A stretch of 64,000 nt of DNA from Paenibacillus xylanilyticus (GTDB lineage Bacteria > Bacillota > Bacilli > Paenibacillales > Paenibacillaceae), in NCBI RefSeq assembly GCF_009664365.1, contig NZ_CP044310.1:5767501-5831500 (forward strand), in the 5' to 3' direction. The position numbers were made by a program, and so were the translations under genes. Shown here one piece after another: positions 1-9,743 of this stretch. Every line of letters begins with the position of its first letter. Position 1 is the stretch's first letter. Under the pieces are notes generated by a model. That model made no database searches and was not told the origin of the DNA. It saw nothing but the letters and a program-made list of their open reading frames with translations.

Positions 1-1858
1 TATCTGACATGGAGGCCACTGAGACAATGTCTGGAATGTAACTACTAGATATTATTAATCCAATATTTTGAGAAGATATCCAATTAAGTAAAATTTCAAT
101 ATAATTTTCTTCTTTATTGTTTGAATTATACGGAGCCTTAATAACCGGTTTTAGACCTAAATCTTGAATATATTTATTTATAATAGCATCGTTTTCATCA
201 TCCCCGTAGCTTTTTTCTTCAGGTACACAAACCTGAACATCAATACCGGCACTATGAAGCATTTTACCAATTTGTACACCATAAATTTCCGAGCCAGAAA
301 CCATAGAAGAATTCAGGAATATAAAACATTTATTATGATTAATGTTTGTTAACAATTTGCCCGTACTTATAATGTAGCTACTAAAATCATCTTCTTCTAA
401 TGATACTTTTCTGGTATTAGTTTTGAGTATAGAATCATCAATTTTAGTAAGATTAATTACAAGGTTCGATAAGTCCATTAATTGAACAGCAGCTCTACTC
501 TGTTTTTCATCCCATGGAAGACCTTCTTTAGGAAAGTATAAATCCATTTTAAATACATTTTGAACACATTCAAGTTGATTGTAATCAAGCACATTCGGGG
601 AAATTTTTGTTTGAAGACCATACGAGATTAAGTATACAACTGGTATATTGAGTTCTTTATATTGGTGAATACAATCGATAATAGAAGGGCCAGAGCAGTC
701 TACCAAAAAAAGAAAATCAATATCTGATGGCGAATATGATGATAGTTGCCATTCTCCACAAGTTATGACAATTGAATCTGAGTACTGCTGTTGTAGGAGT
801 TTTTTATACATGGAAACCTTATCGTTATATACATTACATACTAAAAGAATCCGCATTTTTCGATTTAAACCAAATTCAGTTCTGAATGGTGATAGTTTGT
901 TATTACTATTCCCAAACAATTGGTTATTAAACGAGTTTTCATTGCTATAATAGATATGACCATCAAAAAAAGGTTTATATACGATGTTCTCTACATTCAA
1001 GTACTCATCATAACTTTTTAAATACGGTAATAAAGCGTTGAAGTCAAATACATCAAATTGATCAATTGTACTCGGAAGTAACTTATTAGTTCTTTCAGTA
1101 ATAAGTCTTTCATCAGTCATATACGCATACGTTAATTTGTAATCCATTTTAACCGAAAGCCCCAGCGAAACTGGAGAGGAAGGACCTAGTTCAGTACTAA
1201 GTATCTTATTCACAAAATTAAAGGAAGCACCTAAAGATTTAGCTCTAAACCATAAATCCCAATCACATAAACGCCGCATTCCAATATGAGAATCATAAAG
1301 TCCATATTTTTCGAAGAAGGACCTTTTACAGAGCACTGAACCATTTGGAATAGTGTTTAAATGATATAATATTTCAAATGTTAACGGCCATTCTCCAAGA
1401 AGAAAATATTGCTCGTCGTTAACTTTCATATTTGTAATAGAATATTGAACATCAGCTGGTTTTGTATTCATTTCATCTAGTAAAATTTCCAAAAAAAGAG
1501 GGTCCCATATGTTATCATCAAATATAAAGGCAACATAATCCCCTCTAGCTTTCAATATGCCTTCATTTGTTCTAACAGCTGGTAAACCGCAATTAATATC
1601 ATGACGTATATAAACTATTCTATTATCTTTTGAAGCAAATTGAGTTATAAGATCTTGTGATCCGTCACTAGAACCATCATCAATAATGATAAATTCAAAA
1701 TTTTTATATGTCTGTCTCAGGACCGACTCTATACAACGTTTGAGGAAGCCTTCTGCCATTCTAGAGTAAGTTGGCATAACAATACTAACTAAGGGATTAT
1801 TATTCTCGTAACCATTATCAAGGATATTCTGATCTTTAGTGAACTCTTGAAATTTCAT
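1..1858 (-). CDS. Two-domain glycosyltransferase (GT2 + GT4-like), partial at left edge
   Basis: The reverse strand is open from an ATG at 1858 to the window edge (619 codons), so the C-terminus is missing. Residues about 22-250 look like a GT-A family 2 domain: NPLVSIVMPTYSR, the IIDDGSSDGS nucleotide-binding motif, a CGLPAVRTNEG stretch and a DWDLWFRA segment. From about residue 365 a second domain starts (RKMRILLVCNVY). It leads to a GT4-type N-terminal signature near 540 (MVSGSEIYGVQIGKML), so the protein may transfer two sugars. The start overlaps the epimerase stop by 23 bp. AAGGA sits 8 bases upstream of this ATG; an in-frame ATG two codons earlier is too close to that site. Probable role: building a surface glycan on its lipid carrier. 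The sugar is unknown. Confidence 0.85.
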   Translation of the reverse strand, partial: MKFQEFTKDQNILDNGYENNNPLVSIVMPTYSRMAEGFLKRCIESVLRQTYKNFEFIIIDDGSSDGSQDLITQFASKDNRIVYIRHDINCGLPAVRTNEGILKARGDYVAFIFDDNIWDPLFLEILLDEMNTKPADVQYSITNMKVNDEQYFLLGEWPLTFEILYHLNTIPNGSVLCKRSFFEKYGLYDSHIGMRRLCDWDLWFRAKSLGASFNFVNKILSTELGPSSPVSLGLSVKMDYKLTYAYMTDERLITERTNKLLPSTIDQFDVFDFNALLPYLKSYDEYLNVENIVYKPFFDGHIYYSNENSFNNQLFGNSNNKLSPFRTEFGLNRKMRILLVCNVYNDKVSMYKKLLQQQYSDSIVITCGEWQLSSYSPSDIDFLFLVDCSGPSIIDCIHQYKELNIPVVYLISYGLQTKISPNVLDYNQLECVQNVFKMDLYFPKEGLPWDEKQSRAAVQLMDLSNLVINLTKIDDSILKTNTRKVSLEEDDFSSYIISTGKLLTNINHNKCFIFLNSSMVSGSEIYGVQIGKMLHSAGIDVQVCVPEEKSYGDDENDAIINKYIQDLGLKPVIKAPYNSNNKEENYIEILLNWISSQNIGLIISSSYIPDIVSVASMSD

Positions 1859-2774
1859 TATCATTTTCCTTTTTTCTGTTAATAGTTTTTTTAATTCCTT
1901 CTTCAAGGTTATATTTTGGTGACCACTCACAGTCTTCTTTAATCTTTGATATATCTAAAACATTTCTAGTAACTCCACTATAATTATCTTTCCTAACTAT
2001 TACTGCTTCTCTCTCCAGAACCCTCTCAATTATTTGTATGATATCCATCAACTTTCTGCCTTCACCAGTTCCAACATTGTATATCCCGTTTTTGCTTCGA
2101 TTTAACAGTGTAATAAGTGCATCACAAAAGTCATCAATGAAAATGTAGTCCCTTACAGAATTCTCTGCTCCACTCCATATGGAAATATCCTTGCCATTAA
2201 GAATATTCTGTATAAAAATATCTATAACTCCTTGCTCAACTTTTCTATAAAAGTGACAACCATAAATATTTGAAATCCGAAGAATGAGATAATCGATATT
2301 ATGAACTCGATTATAAAATTTTATAATTTCCTCACTTAATAATTTTCCTTGCCCATAAGATGATAGAGGGTTCAGTTCAGTCGATTCAGTCAAAATTTGT
2401 TCTTCGACACTTCCATATATTGTCCCCCCCGATGAAGGAAACACTATCTTTTTAACATTTAATCTTACCATTGTATCTAAGACACTATCCAGTGCTGAAA
2501 GTGTATTCTGTAATTCAAATCTCAAATTATATTGACTAGAACTTGGTAACGAATGTGAAATAAAATAAAATACAACATCTATATTTTCCATTGCCAAATT
2601 AATTAAATTTTCATCAAATACATTCCCTACCATGGTCTCTATATTTAATCCATTAAATCTATTATTGATATTTCTGTCTAGAATTCTTACATTCCAACCA
2701 TTGTTATATAATGTCATCGCTACGCTAAAGCCTATAAAACCTTGTCCACCAATCACTAGAGCACTTTTTCCCAT
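1836..2774 (-). CDS. NAD-dependent sugar epimerase/dehydratase
   Basis: A 312-residue short-chain dehydrogenase/reductase of the extended (epimerase) type. It has a Rossmann GGQGFIG motif at the N-terminus and the catalytic S and YxxxK as SSGGTIYG and SYGQGK. It probably epimerises or dehydrates a nucleotide sugar for the glycan made by this locus. The closest broad class is UDP-glucose 4-epimerase-like; it lacks the TDEVYG motif of RmlB, so I do not call it a dTDP-glucose dehydratase. The start at 2774 is chosen because GGAGGAG lies 4 bases before it; an upstream in-frame ATG at 2804 has a poorer site and adds only KGKWRRR-type residues. The substrate is not identifiable. Confidence 0.85.
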   Translation of the reverse strand: MGKSALVIGGQGFIGFSVAMTLYNNGWNVRILDRNINNRFNGLNIETMVGNVFDENLINLAMENIDVVFYFISHSLPSSSQYNLRFELQNTLSALDSVLDTMVRLNVKKIVFPSSGGTIYGSVEEQILTESTELNPLSSYGQGKLLSEEIIKFYNRVHNIDYLILRISNIYGCHFYRKVEQGVIDIFIQNILNGKDISIWSGAENSVRDYIFIDDFCDALITLLNRSKNGIYNVGTGEGRKLMDIIQIIERVLEREAVIVRKDNYSGVTRNVLDISKIKEDCEWSPKYNLEEGIKKTINRKKENDNEISRVH

Positions 2775-2994
2775 TCTTCTCCTCCATTTCCCTTTTTTAA
2801 ACAAAATCTAAACCATTTCTTGAAAGGAGAATGTTAATTTAAGATATAAATTTCCCTTTTAGCGATCCTCAGTATACGTTTTTTTGTAAAACTGACCTGG
2901 TTTGTCAAAAGGGTACAGTAACACTTATGCCCTTGTTTTAATAATCCATCGACTTTTCTCCGGTTTACAGACTTCTATATTCTTTTCTTTTAAA

Positions 2995-3759
2995 TCATAT
3001 CGTACCTTCTTTATCAACTGCCAAACCAGTTGTGTAATTTATATAAGCTGTCGTAACTTCCTCTGGAGTACCAATCATTTTAATTTCTCCATATTCCAGC
3101 CAAATACACTTATTACAAAACTCTAAGGCAGAGGACATACTATGCGTGACATAAACGAGAATTTTGACACGATCTACAAGTTCATTTAATCTAGATTGCG
3201 CCTTTTTCAAAAATTTAGCATCACCTGCAGCTATAACTTCATCCAGAAGTAAAATATCTGGTTCAACTGATGTCGAAACTGAAAATGCCAGTCGAATGAA
3301 CATACCAGAGGAATAATATTTGACCGGTAAATTCAAATGTTCACCTAATTCGCTAAAATCAGCAATTTCTTGCATCTTCATTGAAAGCTCTTTCGGTGAT
3401 TGACCAAGCATTAATCCTCGAAGTTTAATATTCTCCCAGCCGGTTGCTTCCATCTCGAATCCTGTGGATAATTCGAATAAACTAGCCACTTTCCCTTCAA
3501 TTCTCATTTCACCACTCTTGGGAGGAAATATGCCGGCTATAACTTTTAAGAACGAACTTTTCCCCGCTCCATTGTGGCCAATTATCCCTAGACGGTCACC
3601 ATCTGACAAAGATAAATTAATATTTTTTAAAGCATGAATTGTCTTTTTTTTCTCTAACAACTTATTTTTATATTTTTTTGGAGTTAATATATCTTTCAAA
3701 CTGCTTTCCTGCATGATCTGGTACTGCAAATTAACATTATTCATTTCAATTAAGCTCAT
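2995..3759 (-). CDS. Polysaccharide ABC exporter ATPase (Wzt/TagH-like)
   Basis: A 254-residue ABC ATPase with Walker A GHNGAGKS, a degenerate signature YSSGMFIR and Walker B PDILLLDEV. This arrangement, with an N-terminal LKDILTP segment, is typical of exporters for O-antigen, teichoic acid or S-layer glycans. It ends shortly after the nucleotide-binding domain, so it lacks the C-terminal carbohydrate-binding domain of long Wzt proteins. The permease gene ends 13 bases upstream on the same strand, which supports a two-gene transporter. About 220 bases without a gene follow before the epimerase. Substrate inferred from context: a lipid-linked glycan. Confidence 0.9.
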   Translation of the reverse strand: MSLIEMNNVNLQYQIMQESSLKDILTPKKYKNKLLEKKKTIHALKNINLSLSDGDRLGIIGHNGAGKSSFLKVIAGIFPPKSGEMRIEGKVASLFELSTGFEMEATGWENIKLRGLMLGQSPKELSMKMQEIADFSELGEHLNLPVKYYSSGMFIRLAFSVSTSVEPDILLLDEVIAAGDAKFLKKAQSRLNELVDRVKILVYVTHSMSSALEFCNKCIWLEYGEIKMIGTPEEVTTAYINYTTGLAVDKEGTI

Positions 3760-3772
3760 AGTGTTTCACCTT

Positions 3773-4552
3773 TCACAATCTAAAAGTGATTTTTCTGCCT
3801 ATTTTATTAATGAGTATTATAGATATTTGAATTAATAATAACGTAATTATTATGCAAATCATCCAAGTTCTCCAACCGGGGATGTTTTTACCCAATAGTG
3901 GCCCTCTTATAATTTCCAAAAAGTAATAAAATGGATTGAGAAGATAAACCCATTGGAAGTTTCTTGAATCCATCATTTCAGGTTTATAAATAATTGGGCT
4001 CAAGTAAAAAAATCCTTGAAGCACCAGTGATTGTAACGGCTGGAAATCCCTTATATACAAGTTCACTATTGATGAGATCGTAGCCCAAGCCGAACAAAAT
4101 AACAGCCAAATTATTAGTGCCGGAAAAATATACAACATATTGAACCCAAAACTTCCTGGATCTATAAAAATATACAATAAAAAGAATGCCGCTAATGAAA
4201 TAAGTAAATTCACAAAGTTGACAATACTAGCTCTTAAAGGGAAAATTTCTATAGGTACTTGCGTTTGCTTAATGTATCCCTGAGAACTTAAAAAGGAAAG
4301 CGCACCACCTTCAGCACTACTTGTGAAGAAAATCCAAGGTAATAAGCCGGAAAATAAGTAAGGAACCAACTCTTTAAGTGGGGTATTAAAAACTACTGAA
4401 TATACCAAGCCAATAATAAGAACGATACCAAGAGGAGAGAAGAAATTCCAAGCTACTCCGAGTAAAGAATTCCTGTATTTATTTTTTAGATCTTGTCGCG
4501 TCAAACTCAACAATATATAGCGGGCCTCATATAAATTTTTAAAATATTTCAC
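3773..4552 (-). CDS. Polysaccharide ABC exporter permease (Wzm/TagG-like)
   Basis: A 259-residue ABC-2 family membrane protein with about six hydrophobic segments. The N-terminal LTRQDLKNKYRNSLLG interface helix and the GLLPWIFFTS segment are typical of Wzm/TagG/RfbA-type exporters. It pairs with the ATPase 13 bases downstream to flip or export a lipid-linked polysaccharide. The called start is GTG; the upstream AGGG is very close to it, so the exact start is uncertain. Confidence 0.88.
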   Translation of the reverse strand: MKYFKNLYEARYILLSLTRQDLKNKYRNSLLGVAWNFFSPLGIVLIIGLVYSVVFNTPLKELVPYLFSGLLPWIFFTSSAEGGALSFLSSQGYIKQTQVPIEIFPLRASIVNFVNLLISLAAFFLLYIFIDPGSFGFNMLYIFPALIIWLLFCSAWATISSIVNLYIRDFQPLQSLVLQGFFYLSPIIYKPEMMDSRNFQWVYLLNPFYYFLEIIRGPLLGKNIPGWRTWMICIIITLLLIQISIILINKIGRKITFRL

Positions 4553-4589
4553 CCTATCTCTAACCTCACTGACCTTATAAATGAATTAT

Positions 4590-5768
4590 TTATTTTTTTC
4601 TCCATATTTTACCTATAATTTTTTTGATTATATAAGCTGGTGCCTTGTATCCCATTGATTTAAAAATATTAAAAACCTTACTGAATAAAAGTTTTTTTGA
4701 TCCTAGATTAAGTTTGATTTGGTTAGGGTTACAATGCTGAGATCGGAATGTAACAAGATCATTTAACTCACCAATACAGTCACTAGCAATTTTAGAGACT
4801 GAAAATTTTTCCTCAAGATGTAATCTTGAATTAATTGCAATTGTTCTCCTTAATCCCGTATTATCAATAAGATATGATAATCCATGAAACCATCCATCCT
4901 CTGTATTCTCTACAAGTAACCCATTTTTTCCATTTTTCACAACAAAACGATATGGTTCAACATCAGAATATATCCCTGCTGCTCCCATAGCCCCATATTC
5001 TAAATATTTGTTAAAGTATTTAGATGCATGAAAATCACTAGCTGGTAAAATAGCTATTCCGATATCCCAGTGTAGACTTTTCATTTCTTGTATATATTCC
5101 TCATAATCGGTTTTATAAGGAATGAATTTATAGTTTAATGCCCCTAAATCAGGCTCAGCTCCCATAAATTCAATAGAAATACCATCTTTATATTTAGCTT
5201 TCAAATCATTAAGTGGTCTTTTCAGAAACTTTTCGATATTAGTCTTATGATCAATACCACCGCTGAACCCTATTTTTATACACTTTCTCTCATTCTCTGA
5301 ATGCTTCTCTACTGCAACTTCTTTAATCAAAAGGGCAGGAGCATCTATTATAACTGCTCTTCTAATTACAAATGGTTCATATTTCCTTTTAATATGAATA
5401 TTATTAGTTAGTAAGAAATCTGAATTGTTTATAATTGTAATTATATTTTTTCTGACCATTTCAGTATTAAAATAGTCTTTACTAGTAGCATCTAGAGGAA
5501 TATTCAATAAGTCATCATCCAGATAATATATTACTAATTTACCCAATCTCTTGCATTCCTTGATAATATCAAGTTCATAAGAATCTGCTGAACGGATACT
5601 AATTATGATATCAGCCTCCGCCAATATTTCCTTGGTGAGTTGAGCGGTTAAATAAAATTGAAAGTTAATAAACTGTTCATGTTGTAAATAATTCATAATT
5701 TCCACTATTCCAACCTTTGCAGATGGAATATCACCTAGACAGAATGCGACAACTTTTGTTAAACGCAT
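4590..5768 (-). CDS. GT-B type glycosyltransferase
   Basis: A 392-residue protein. The C-terminal half has the GT4-like pattern FNKYLEYGAMGAAGIYSDV, then an NGLLV loop, as in family 1/4 glycosyltransferases that bind the nucleotide-sugar donor. The N-terminal half (IIISIRSADSYELD, VIYYLDDDL) resembles the acceptor domain of rhamnan or S-layer glycan transferases. The ATG directly abuts the stop codon of the upstream acetyltransferase (TAAATG), with AAGGAG nine bases before it, so the two are translationally coupled. Donor and acceptor are unknown. Confidence 0.8.
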   Translation of the reverse strand: MRLTKVVAFCLGDIPSAKVGIVEIMNYLQHEQFINFQFYLTAQLTKEILAEADIIISIRSADSYELDIIKECKRLGKLVIYYLDDDLLNIPLDATSKDYFNTEMVRKNIITIINNSDFLLTNNIHIKRKYEPFVIRRAVIIDAPALLIKEVAVEKHSENERKCIKIGFSGGIDHKTNIEKFLKRPLNDLKAKYKDGISIEFMGAEPDLGALNYKFIPYKTDYEEYIQEMKSLHWDIGIAILPASDFHASKYFNKYLEYGAMGAAGIYSDVEPYRFVVKNGKNGLLVENTEDGWFHGLSYLIDNTGLRRTIAINSRLHLEEKFSVSKIASDCIGELNDLVTFRSQHCNPNQIKLNLGSKKLLFSKVFNIFKSMGYKAPAYIIKKIIGKIWRKK

Positions 5769-6290
5769 TTAAAAGTTCTCCTTAAACAAGGACATTTCAA
5801 TAATTTCTCTACCATTGATTAAGTATCTTTCAGTTTCCAGGAAACCAGCCTTTTTATAAATTTTATGCGCTGTTACATTGTCTGTGATTACCTCTAAATA
5901 TATTTCATCTAGCTCTAAAATTTGAAAACCGAATTTACATAAGTTAAGGGTGACAGCTAATCCTAAGCCTTTTCCACGAGTCGAGGGTTCGCCTATCAAC
6001 AATCTACCAAATTCGGCTCTTTTTTTGTCATTATCAATATCATATAAGCCAAGCATCCCTACTCTTTTACCTGAGTCTTCGAGATCTTTAACTATAAACA
6101 TAATATCGTTTGTTTTCTGTAAATAGTTCTCAAACCATCTCTTTTGCTGATCCATATCAATATAATTATTAGTCAGAAAACTGGAGTGATTAAGAGGGGA
6201 GTTTCTCCATCCCCTCATCAACTCAATGTCTGCTTCTGTCACTGGTGTTAAGATAAACTTATTACTTTTGATTACATAGTCGTGGTGCAC
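5769..6290 (-). CDS. GNAT family N-acetyltransferase (sugar or amine acylation)
   Basis: A 173-residue GNAT protein of the RimJ/PseH-like branch: LTPVTEADIELMRGWRN at the start, EFGRLLIGEPSTRGKGLGLAV as the acetyl-CoA loop region and NVTAHKIYKKAGF near the end. It starts with GTG, preceded by GGGGGT. It lies 13 bases after the aminotransferase gene, so a plausible role is N-acetylation of the amino sugar that enzyme makes. That is inference; protein or other amine substrates are possible. Confidence 0.82.
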   Translation of the reverse strand: MHHDYVIKSNKFILTPVTEADIELMRGWRNSPLNHSSFLTNNYIDMDQQKRWFENYLQKTNDIMFIVKDLEDSGKRVGMLGLYDIDNDKKRAEFGRLLIGEPSTRGKGLGLAVTLNLCKFGFQILELDEIYLEVITDNVTAHKIYKKAGFLETERYLINGREIIEMSLFKENF

Positions 6291-6303
6291 TTTTTGACCC
6301 CCA

Positions 6304-7434
6304 TCACATACTTGTAAACTTCACTACGTGTTCGACTACTTTGTCTACATCACTCTTCTGCATTCTAAGATGCATTGGTAACGACAAAATCCGTTCACTA
6401 ATATAGTGAGAATTTGGACAAGTTCCTTTAGCATGAGAGTACATTCTATATTCTGTGTTGTCTCGGTAATGTACTCCGGGATAAATTTCAGATTCATTTA
6501 AAGCAAGGAGGAGTTCATCCCTTTTATCAACTTCAATAACATAAAGATGTCGAGAGGAATCACATCCTGGAGCTACTTTAACTGATCTAATATTTTCATG
6601 CCCTTCGAACCCTTGATCATACCAGAGAGCCAGTTGTTTACGATAAGCATTATCTTGATCCAGATACTTAAGTTGCACAAGACCAATTCCGGCCATAATA
6701 GAATTTCCATGGTACTTGTAACCGACATGTTCAACGTCATACTTCCATTTATAAGCCCCTTTATCCGTAGATCTGGCATAAGTATCTTTGTTTATACCCA
6801 GCCAAGTCAATTTACGACATAAATCATCGTTATCTTTATCCTTGAAACAAATCATACCAGAGTCTGCTGTAGGGAGATTTTTAACAGCCTGGAAAGAATA
6901 CACTACTACGTCTGCTTCTCCACCTGGGATCTTTCCATTTAGTCTGGTACCTGCCATATGAGCCGCATCCAAAATAAGTGCCAGACCATATTTTTTACAA
7001 AGTTCAACAATTTCAAGATATCTCCCGGTATTTCCACCAATACCTACAAATAATATCGCTTTAGTCTTATCCGTGATTTTAGCTTCCACATCTTTAGGAT
7101 CAAGACACATAAATTCATCTACATCAGCAAATACTGGTTTTAAATCCTCATACAAAATAGCATGGTTAGTGGATACAAAAGTTAGTGGTGTTGTGATAAC
7201 CTCAGCATCATCTCCCCATTCCTTCTGCATCTTCAGAATCTTAAATGCTAAACCGAGTCCTACAGTCGCAGAATTCAAAAAATGGGCATTCTCCAGTCCA
7301 GTGTACTCTTTCCACTTTTCTTCGAGTTGCACGGTTTTAAAACCTAAACCTGTCCAACCTTTTTCTAGACACTCACGAATCTCCTCTAAACATTCTTCAA
7401 CCCTAAATGTAGGCATAAATAATTGAATAGACAT
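6304..7434 (-). CDS. DegT/DnrJ/EryC1 family sugar aminotransferase
   Basis: A 376-residue PLP enzyme that transfers an amino group, usually from glutamate, to a keto-sugar nucleotide. Seen: the TFVSTNHAI motif, the PLP-pyridine-binding Asp in LILDAAH (D156) and the Schiff-base Lys in YSFQAVKNLPTADSG (K185), with the usual family length. The start at 7434 removes an overlap with rmlD and has GGGAGAG upstream. With dTDP-keto sugars available from the Rml genes, the product may be a dTDP-amino-dideoxyhexose, which the adjacent GNAT could acetylate. Confidence 0.85.
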   Translation of the reverse strand: MSIQLFMPTFRVEECLEEIRECLEKGWTGLGFKTVQLEEKWKEYTGLENAHFLNSATVGLGLAFKILKMQKEWGDDAEVITTPLTFVSTNHAILYEDLKPVFADVDEFMCLDPKDVEAKITDKTKAILFVGIGGNTGRYLEIVELCKKYGLALILDAAHMAGTRLNGKIPGGEADVVVYSFQAVKNLPTADSGMICFKDKDNDDLCRKLTWLGINKDTYARSTDKGAYKWKYDVEHVGYKYHGNSIMAGIGLVQLKYLDQDNAYRKQLALWYDQGFEGHENIRSVKVAPGCDSSRHLYVIEVDKRDELLLALNESEIYPGVHYRDNTEYRMYSHAKGTCPNSHYISERILSLPMHLRMQKSDVDKVVEHVVKFTSM

Positions 7435-7456
7435 AATATATAATCTCTCCCTGTTG

Positions 7457-8293
7457 TTATTCGATAAAAAAGCTATGAAGCGCTTCACTGAAGTGTCTCA
7501 ACTGTCGTTTATTGCGAATCAAATTTGAATTATCCAAGACAGAATATTTTGGCCGCCTAGCTCTTGTCGGGTATTTCTCTGATGACACTGGACATATTTC
7601 ACTGTGCTTGAACTGCTTAACTTCAGCTATCAACTTGGCAAATTCGTACCATGAGGTAATTCCCGTATTAGTAATATGATACGTTCCATATGGATATCCA
7701 ATAAGCTCAAGTAGTGACTCCGATAAATCTACCGTATAAGTTGGCGAGCCCCATTGATCATCTACTACATTCAAGATTTTTGCGTCCCCTGAAATATTCT
7801 TTACGATTGTATCAGGGAAACATTTTCCTCCCTTTCCAAACAACCAAGAAGTTCTAACAATATAATAATTTTCATAATTAGACTTGAGAATATCTTCAGC
7901 TAGCATTTTAGATCTACCATATACATTAATTGGTTTACGATCATCATTTTCTCTATACGGGATGTTACTATGGCCATCGAAAACATAGTCTGTACTTATA
8001 AAGACAATGATTGGTTGTAGTTCTCTTACGCTCTCTATAAGATTATACATACTGAGACTATTTACATTATAGGCTTGTAAAGGATCGTCTTCGACCTGAT
8101 CAACATTTGTAATTCCAGCTGAATGAATGACTACTTCCGGTTTATATTTTTCTATAGCTGCCTTAAGGGAACTAAGATCAGTTATATCACAATCTTGTTT
8201 TGGTGTTCTTACTACTTGGTGTCCCTCTAATTTAAATTGACGGTAAATTTCTTGTCCCAGCAATCCGAATCCACCTAGTATTAACACTCTCAA
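7457..8293 (-). CDS. rfbD: dTDP-4-dehydrorhamnose reductase RmlD
   Basis: A 278-residue SDR enzyme that reduces dTDP-4-dehydro-L-rhamnose to dTDP-L-rhamnose with NAD(P)H. Seen: LILGGFGLLGQEI nucleotide-binding loop, HSAGITNVDQVEDD, the STDYVFDG catalytic segment, YGRSKMLAE (Tyr/Lys pair) and RTSWLFG. The start is taken at TTG 8293, giving LRVLILGG close to the usual RmlD N-terminus with AAAGGGAGTG upstream; a TTG at 8311 overlaps that binding site. Follows rmlC by 24 bases in the same operon. Confidence 0.9.
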   Translation of the reverse strand: MRVLILGGFGLLGQEIYRQFKLEGHQVVRTPKQDCDITDLSSLKAAIEKYKPEVVIHSAGITNVDQVEDDPLQAYNVNSLSMYNLIESVRELQPIIVFISTDYVFDGHSNIPYRENDDRKPINVYGRSKMLAEDILKSNYENYYIVRTSWLFGKGGKCFPDTIVKNISGDAKILNVVDDQWGSPTYTVDLSESLLELIGYPYGTYHITNTGITSWYEFAKLIAEVKQFKHSEICPVSSEKYPTRARRPKYSVLDNSNLIRNKRQLRHFSEALHSFFIE

Positions 8294-8317
8294 GTTCTCA
8301 CTCCCTTTCAAAACTTT

Positions 8318-8857
8318 CTAACTCAAAGGTTTCCAATTCGCATCTTTGTCCGAAAGAGAAGGTTGAACTAATCCGTCTAAAGGCCATTGAATTCCTAATT
8401 TTGGGTCATTCCAGAGAAGCCCTGACTCATGCCCTGGATCGTAAAAGTGTGTGCATTTGTATGAAAACACAGCAACATCAGAAAGCACAAGAAAGCCGTG
8501 TGCAAAACCTTCAGGAATAAAAAACTGTTTACGATTGGTGCCCGAAAGGTGGATACCGTGCCATTTTAGAAATGTTGGGGAGCCCTTTCGAAGATCAACT
8601 GCTACATCATATACTTCTCCTTCAAGAACTCGAACCAGTTTCCCTTGTGGATTTCTGGTCTGGTAGTGCATTCCCCTCAAGACACCTTTTTTAGACATAG
8701 ACTGGTTGTCTTGAACAAAGGATGTGCTGATCCCGTTTTTCTTAAACTCCTCTTCATGATATGTTTCCATAAAATAACCTCGTTCATCACCAAACAACTT
8801 AGGTTCAACTATAACTAAGCCCTCAATATCGGTTTGAGTAAATATAAAGTTCCCCAT
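8318..8857 (-). CDS. rfbC: dTDP-4-dehydrorhamnose 3,5-epimerase RmlC
   Basis: A 179-residue cupin enzyme that epimerises dTDP-4-dehydro-6-deoxyglucose at C3 and C5. Family motifs are clear: LVIVEPKLFGDERGYF, SMSKKGVLRGMHYQ (with the catalytic His region), VRVLEGEVYDVAVDLR and FFIPEGFAHGFLVLSD. Length is standard. GAGGAGG lies just upstream of the ATG. It is 16 bases downstream of rmlA. Confidence 0.95.
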   Translation of the reverse strand: MGNFIFTQTDIEGLVIVEPKLFGDERGYFMETYHEEEFKKNGISTSFVQDNQSMSKKGVLRGMHYQTRNPQGKLVRVLEGEVYDVAVDLRKGSPTFLKWHGIHLSGTNRKQFFIPEGFAHGFLVLSDVAVFSYKCTHFYDPGHESGLLWNDPKLGIQWPLDGLVQPSLSDKDANWKPLS

Positions 8858-8873
8858 TTTCTACCTCCTCAAA

Positions 8874-9743
8874 TTAGCTAAGATTATAAATATCCATTAA
8901 ATACTGGCCATATTGAGTCTTTAACAAAGGTTGAGCAAGTTGGACGAGATCATTCTTGGAGATATAACCCATTCGAAAAGCAATCTCCTCAATACATGAA
9001 ATGTATAGGCCTTGCCTTTTTTGGATTGCTTCCACAAAGTTACTTGCTTCAAGCAATGATTCATGTGTTCCAGTATCAAGCCAAGCCATTCCCCTGCCCA
9101 TCAGCTCAACTTTAAGTTGTTCCCTGTATTTATATTCTTCTATTACGGAAGTTATCTCTAATTCCCCCCTCGCTGAAGGAATTACTTTGGAGGCTATGTT
9201 CGCAACATCTCCATCAAAGAAATATAAACCCGGCACTGCATAATTTGATTTTGGAACAACTGGTTTCTCTTCTATGGAAAGCACATTATTGTTCTCATCA
9301 AACTCTACAACCCCATATGCAGTTGGGTCTTTTACATTACAGCCGAAAATCAGTGCTCCTTCTTTTAATTCAGCAGCTCTATGTAGGGTTTGACTAAACC
9401 TTTGACCGTAAAAAATGTTATCACCAAGTACCATCGCTACGGGTTCATTATTAATAAAACTCTCACCAATAATAAAAGCCTCAGCTAAACCTCTAGGTTC
9501 ATTTTGAATTTGATATTTAAAGTCCATCCCAAGTTGGCTACCATCCCCAAGTAATTGAGTAAAGAAAGGAAGATCTCTAGGTGTTGATATGATTAGAACT
9601 TCTCTTATTCCTGCCAACATTAGGACGGATAATGGATAATAAATCATAGGCTTATCATAAATAGGAAGCATCTGTTTTGAAACAGCTCTAGTTAGTGGAT
9701 AAAGTCTTGTGCCAGAACCACCCGCTAAAATAATACCTTTCAT
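8874..9743 (-). CDS. rfbA: Glucose-1-phosphate thymidylyltransferase RmlA
   Basis: A 289-residue nucleotidyltransferase that joins dTTP and glucose-1-phosphate to give dTDP-glucose, the first rhamnose-pathway step. Seen: GGSGTRLYPLT with the downstream SKQMLPIYDKPMIYYP signature, VMVLGDNIFYG and EEKPVVPKSNYAVPGLYF. The ATG at 9743 gives the standard MKGIILAGG start; a GTG nine bases earlier is unlikely. It is first in the leftward glycan operon, divergent from the O-antigen-ligase-like gene. The RmlB gene expected between RmlA and RmlC functions is not in this window. Confidence 0.95.
   Translation of the reverse strand: MKGIILAGGSGTRLYPLTRAVSKQMLPIYDKPMIYYPLSVLMLAGIREVLIISTPRDLPFFTQLLGDGSQLGMDFKYQIQNEPRGLAEAFIIGESFINNEPVAMVLGDNIFYGQRFSQTLHRAAELKEGALIFGCNVKDPTAYGVVEFDENNNVLSIEEKPVVPKSNYAVPGLYFFDGDVANIASKVIPSARGELEITSVIEEYKYREQLKVELMGRGMAWLDTGTHESLLEASNFVEAIQKRQGLYISCIEEIAFRMGYISKNDLVQLAQPLLKTQYGQYLMDIYNLS

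Noticed and set aside
1836..2774. Epimerase considered as RmlB
   Set aside because: Lacks the TDEVYG and YSASKA-type motifs and is shorter than typical RmlB.
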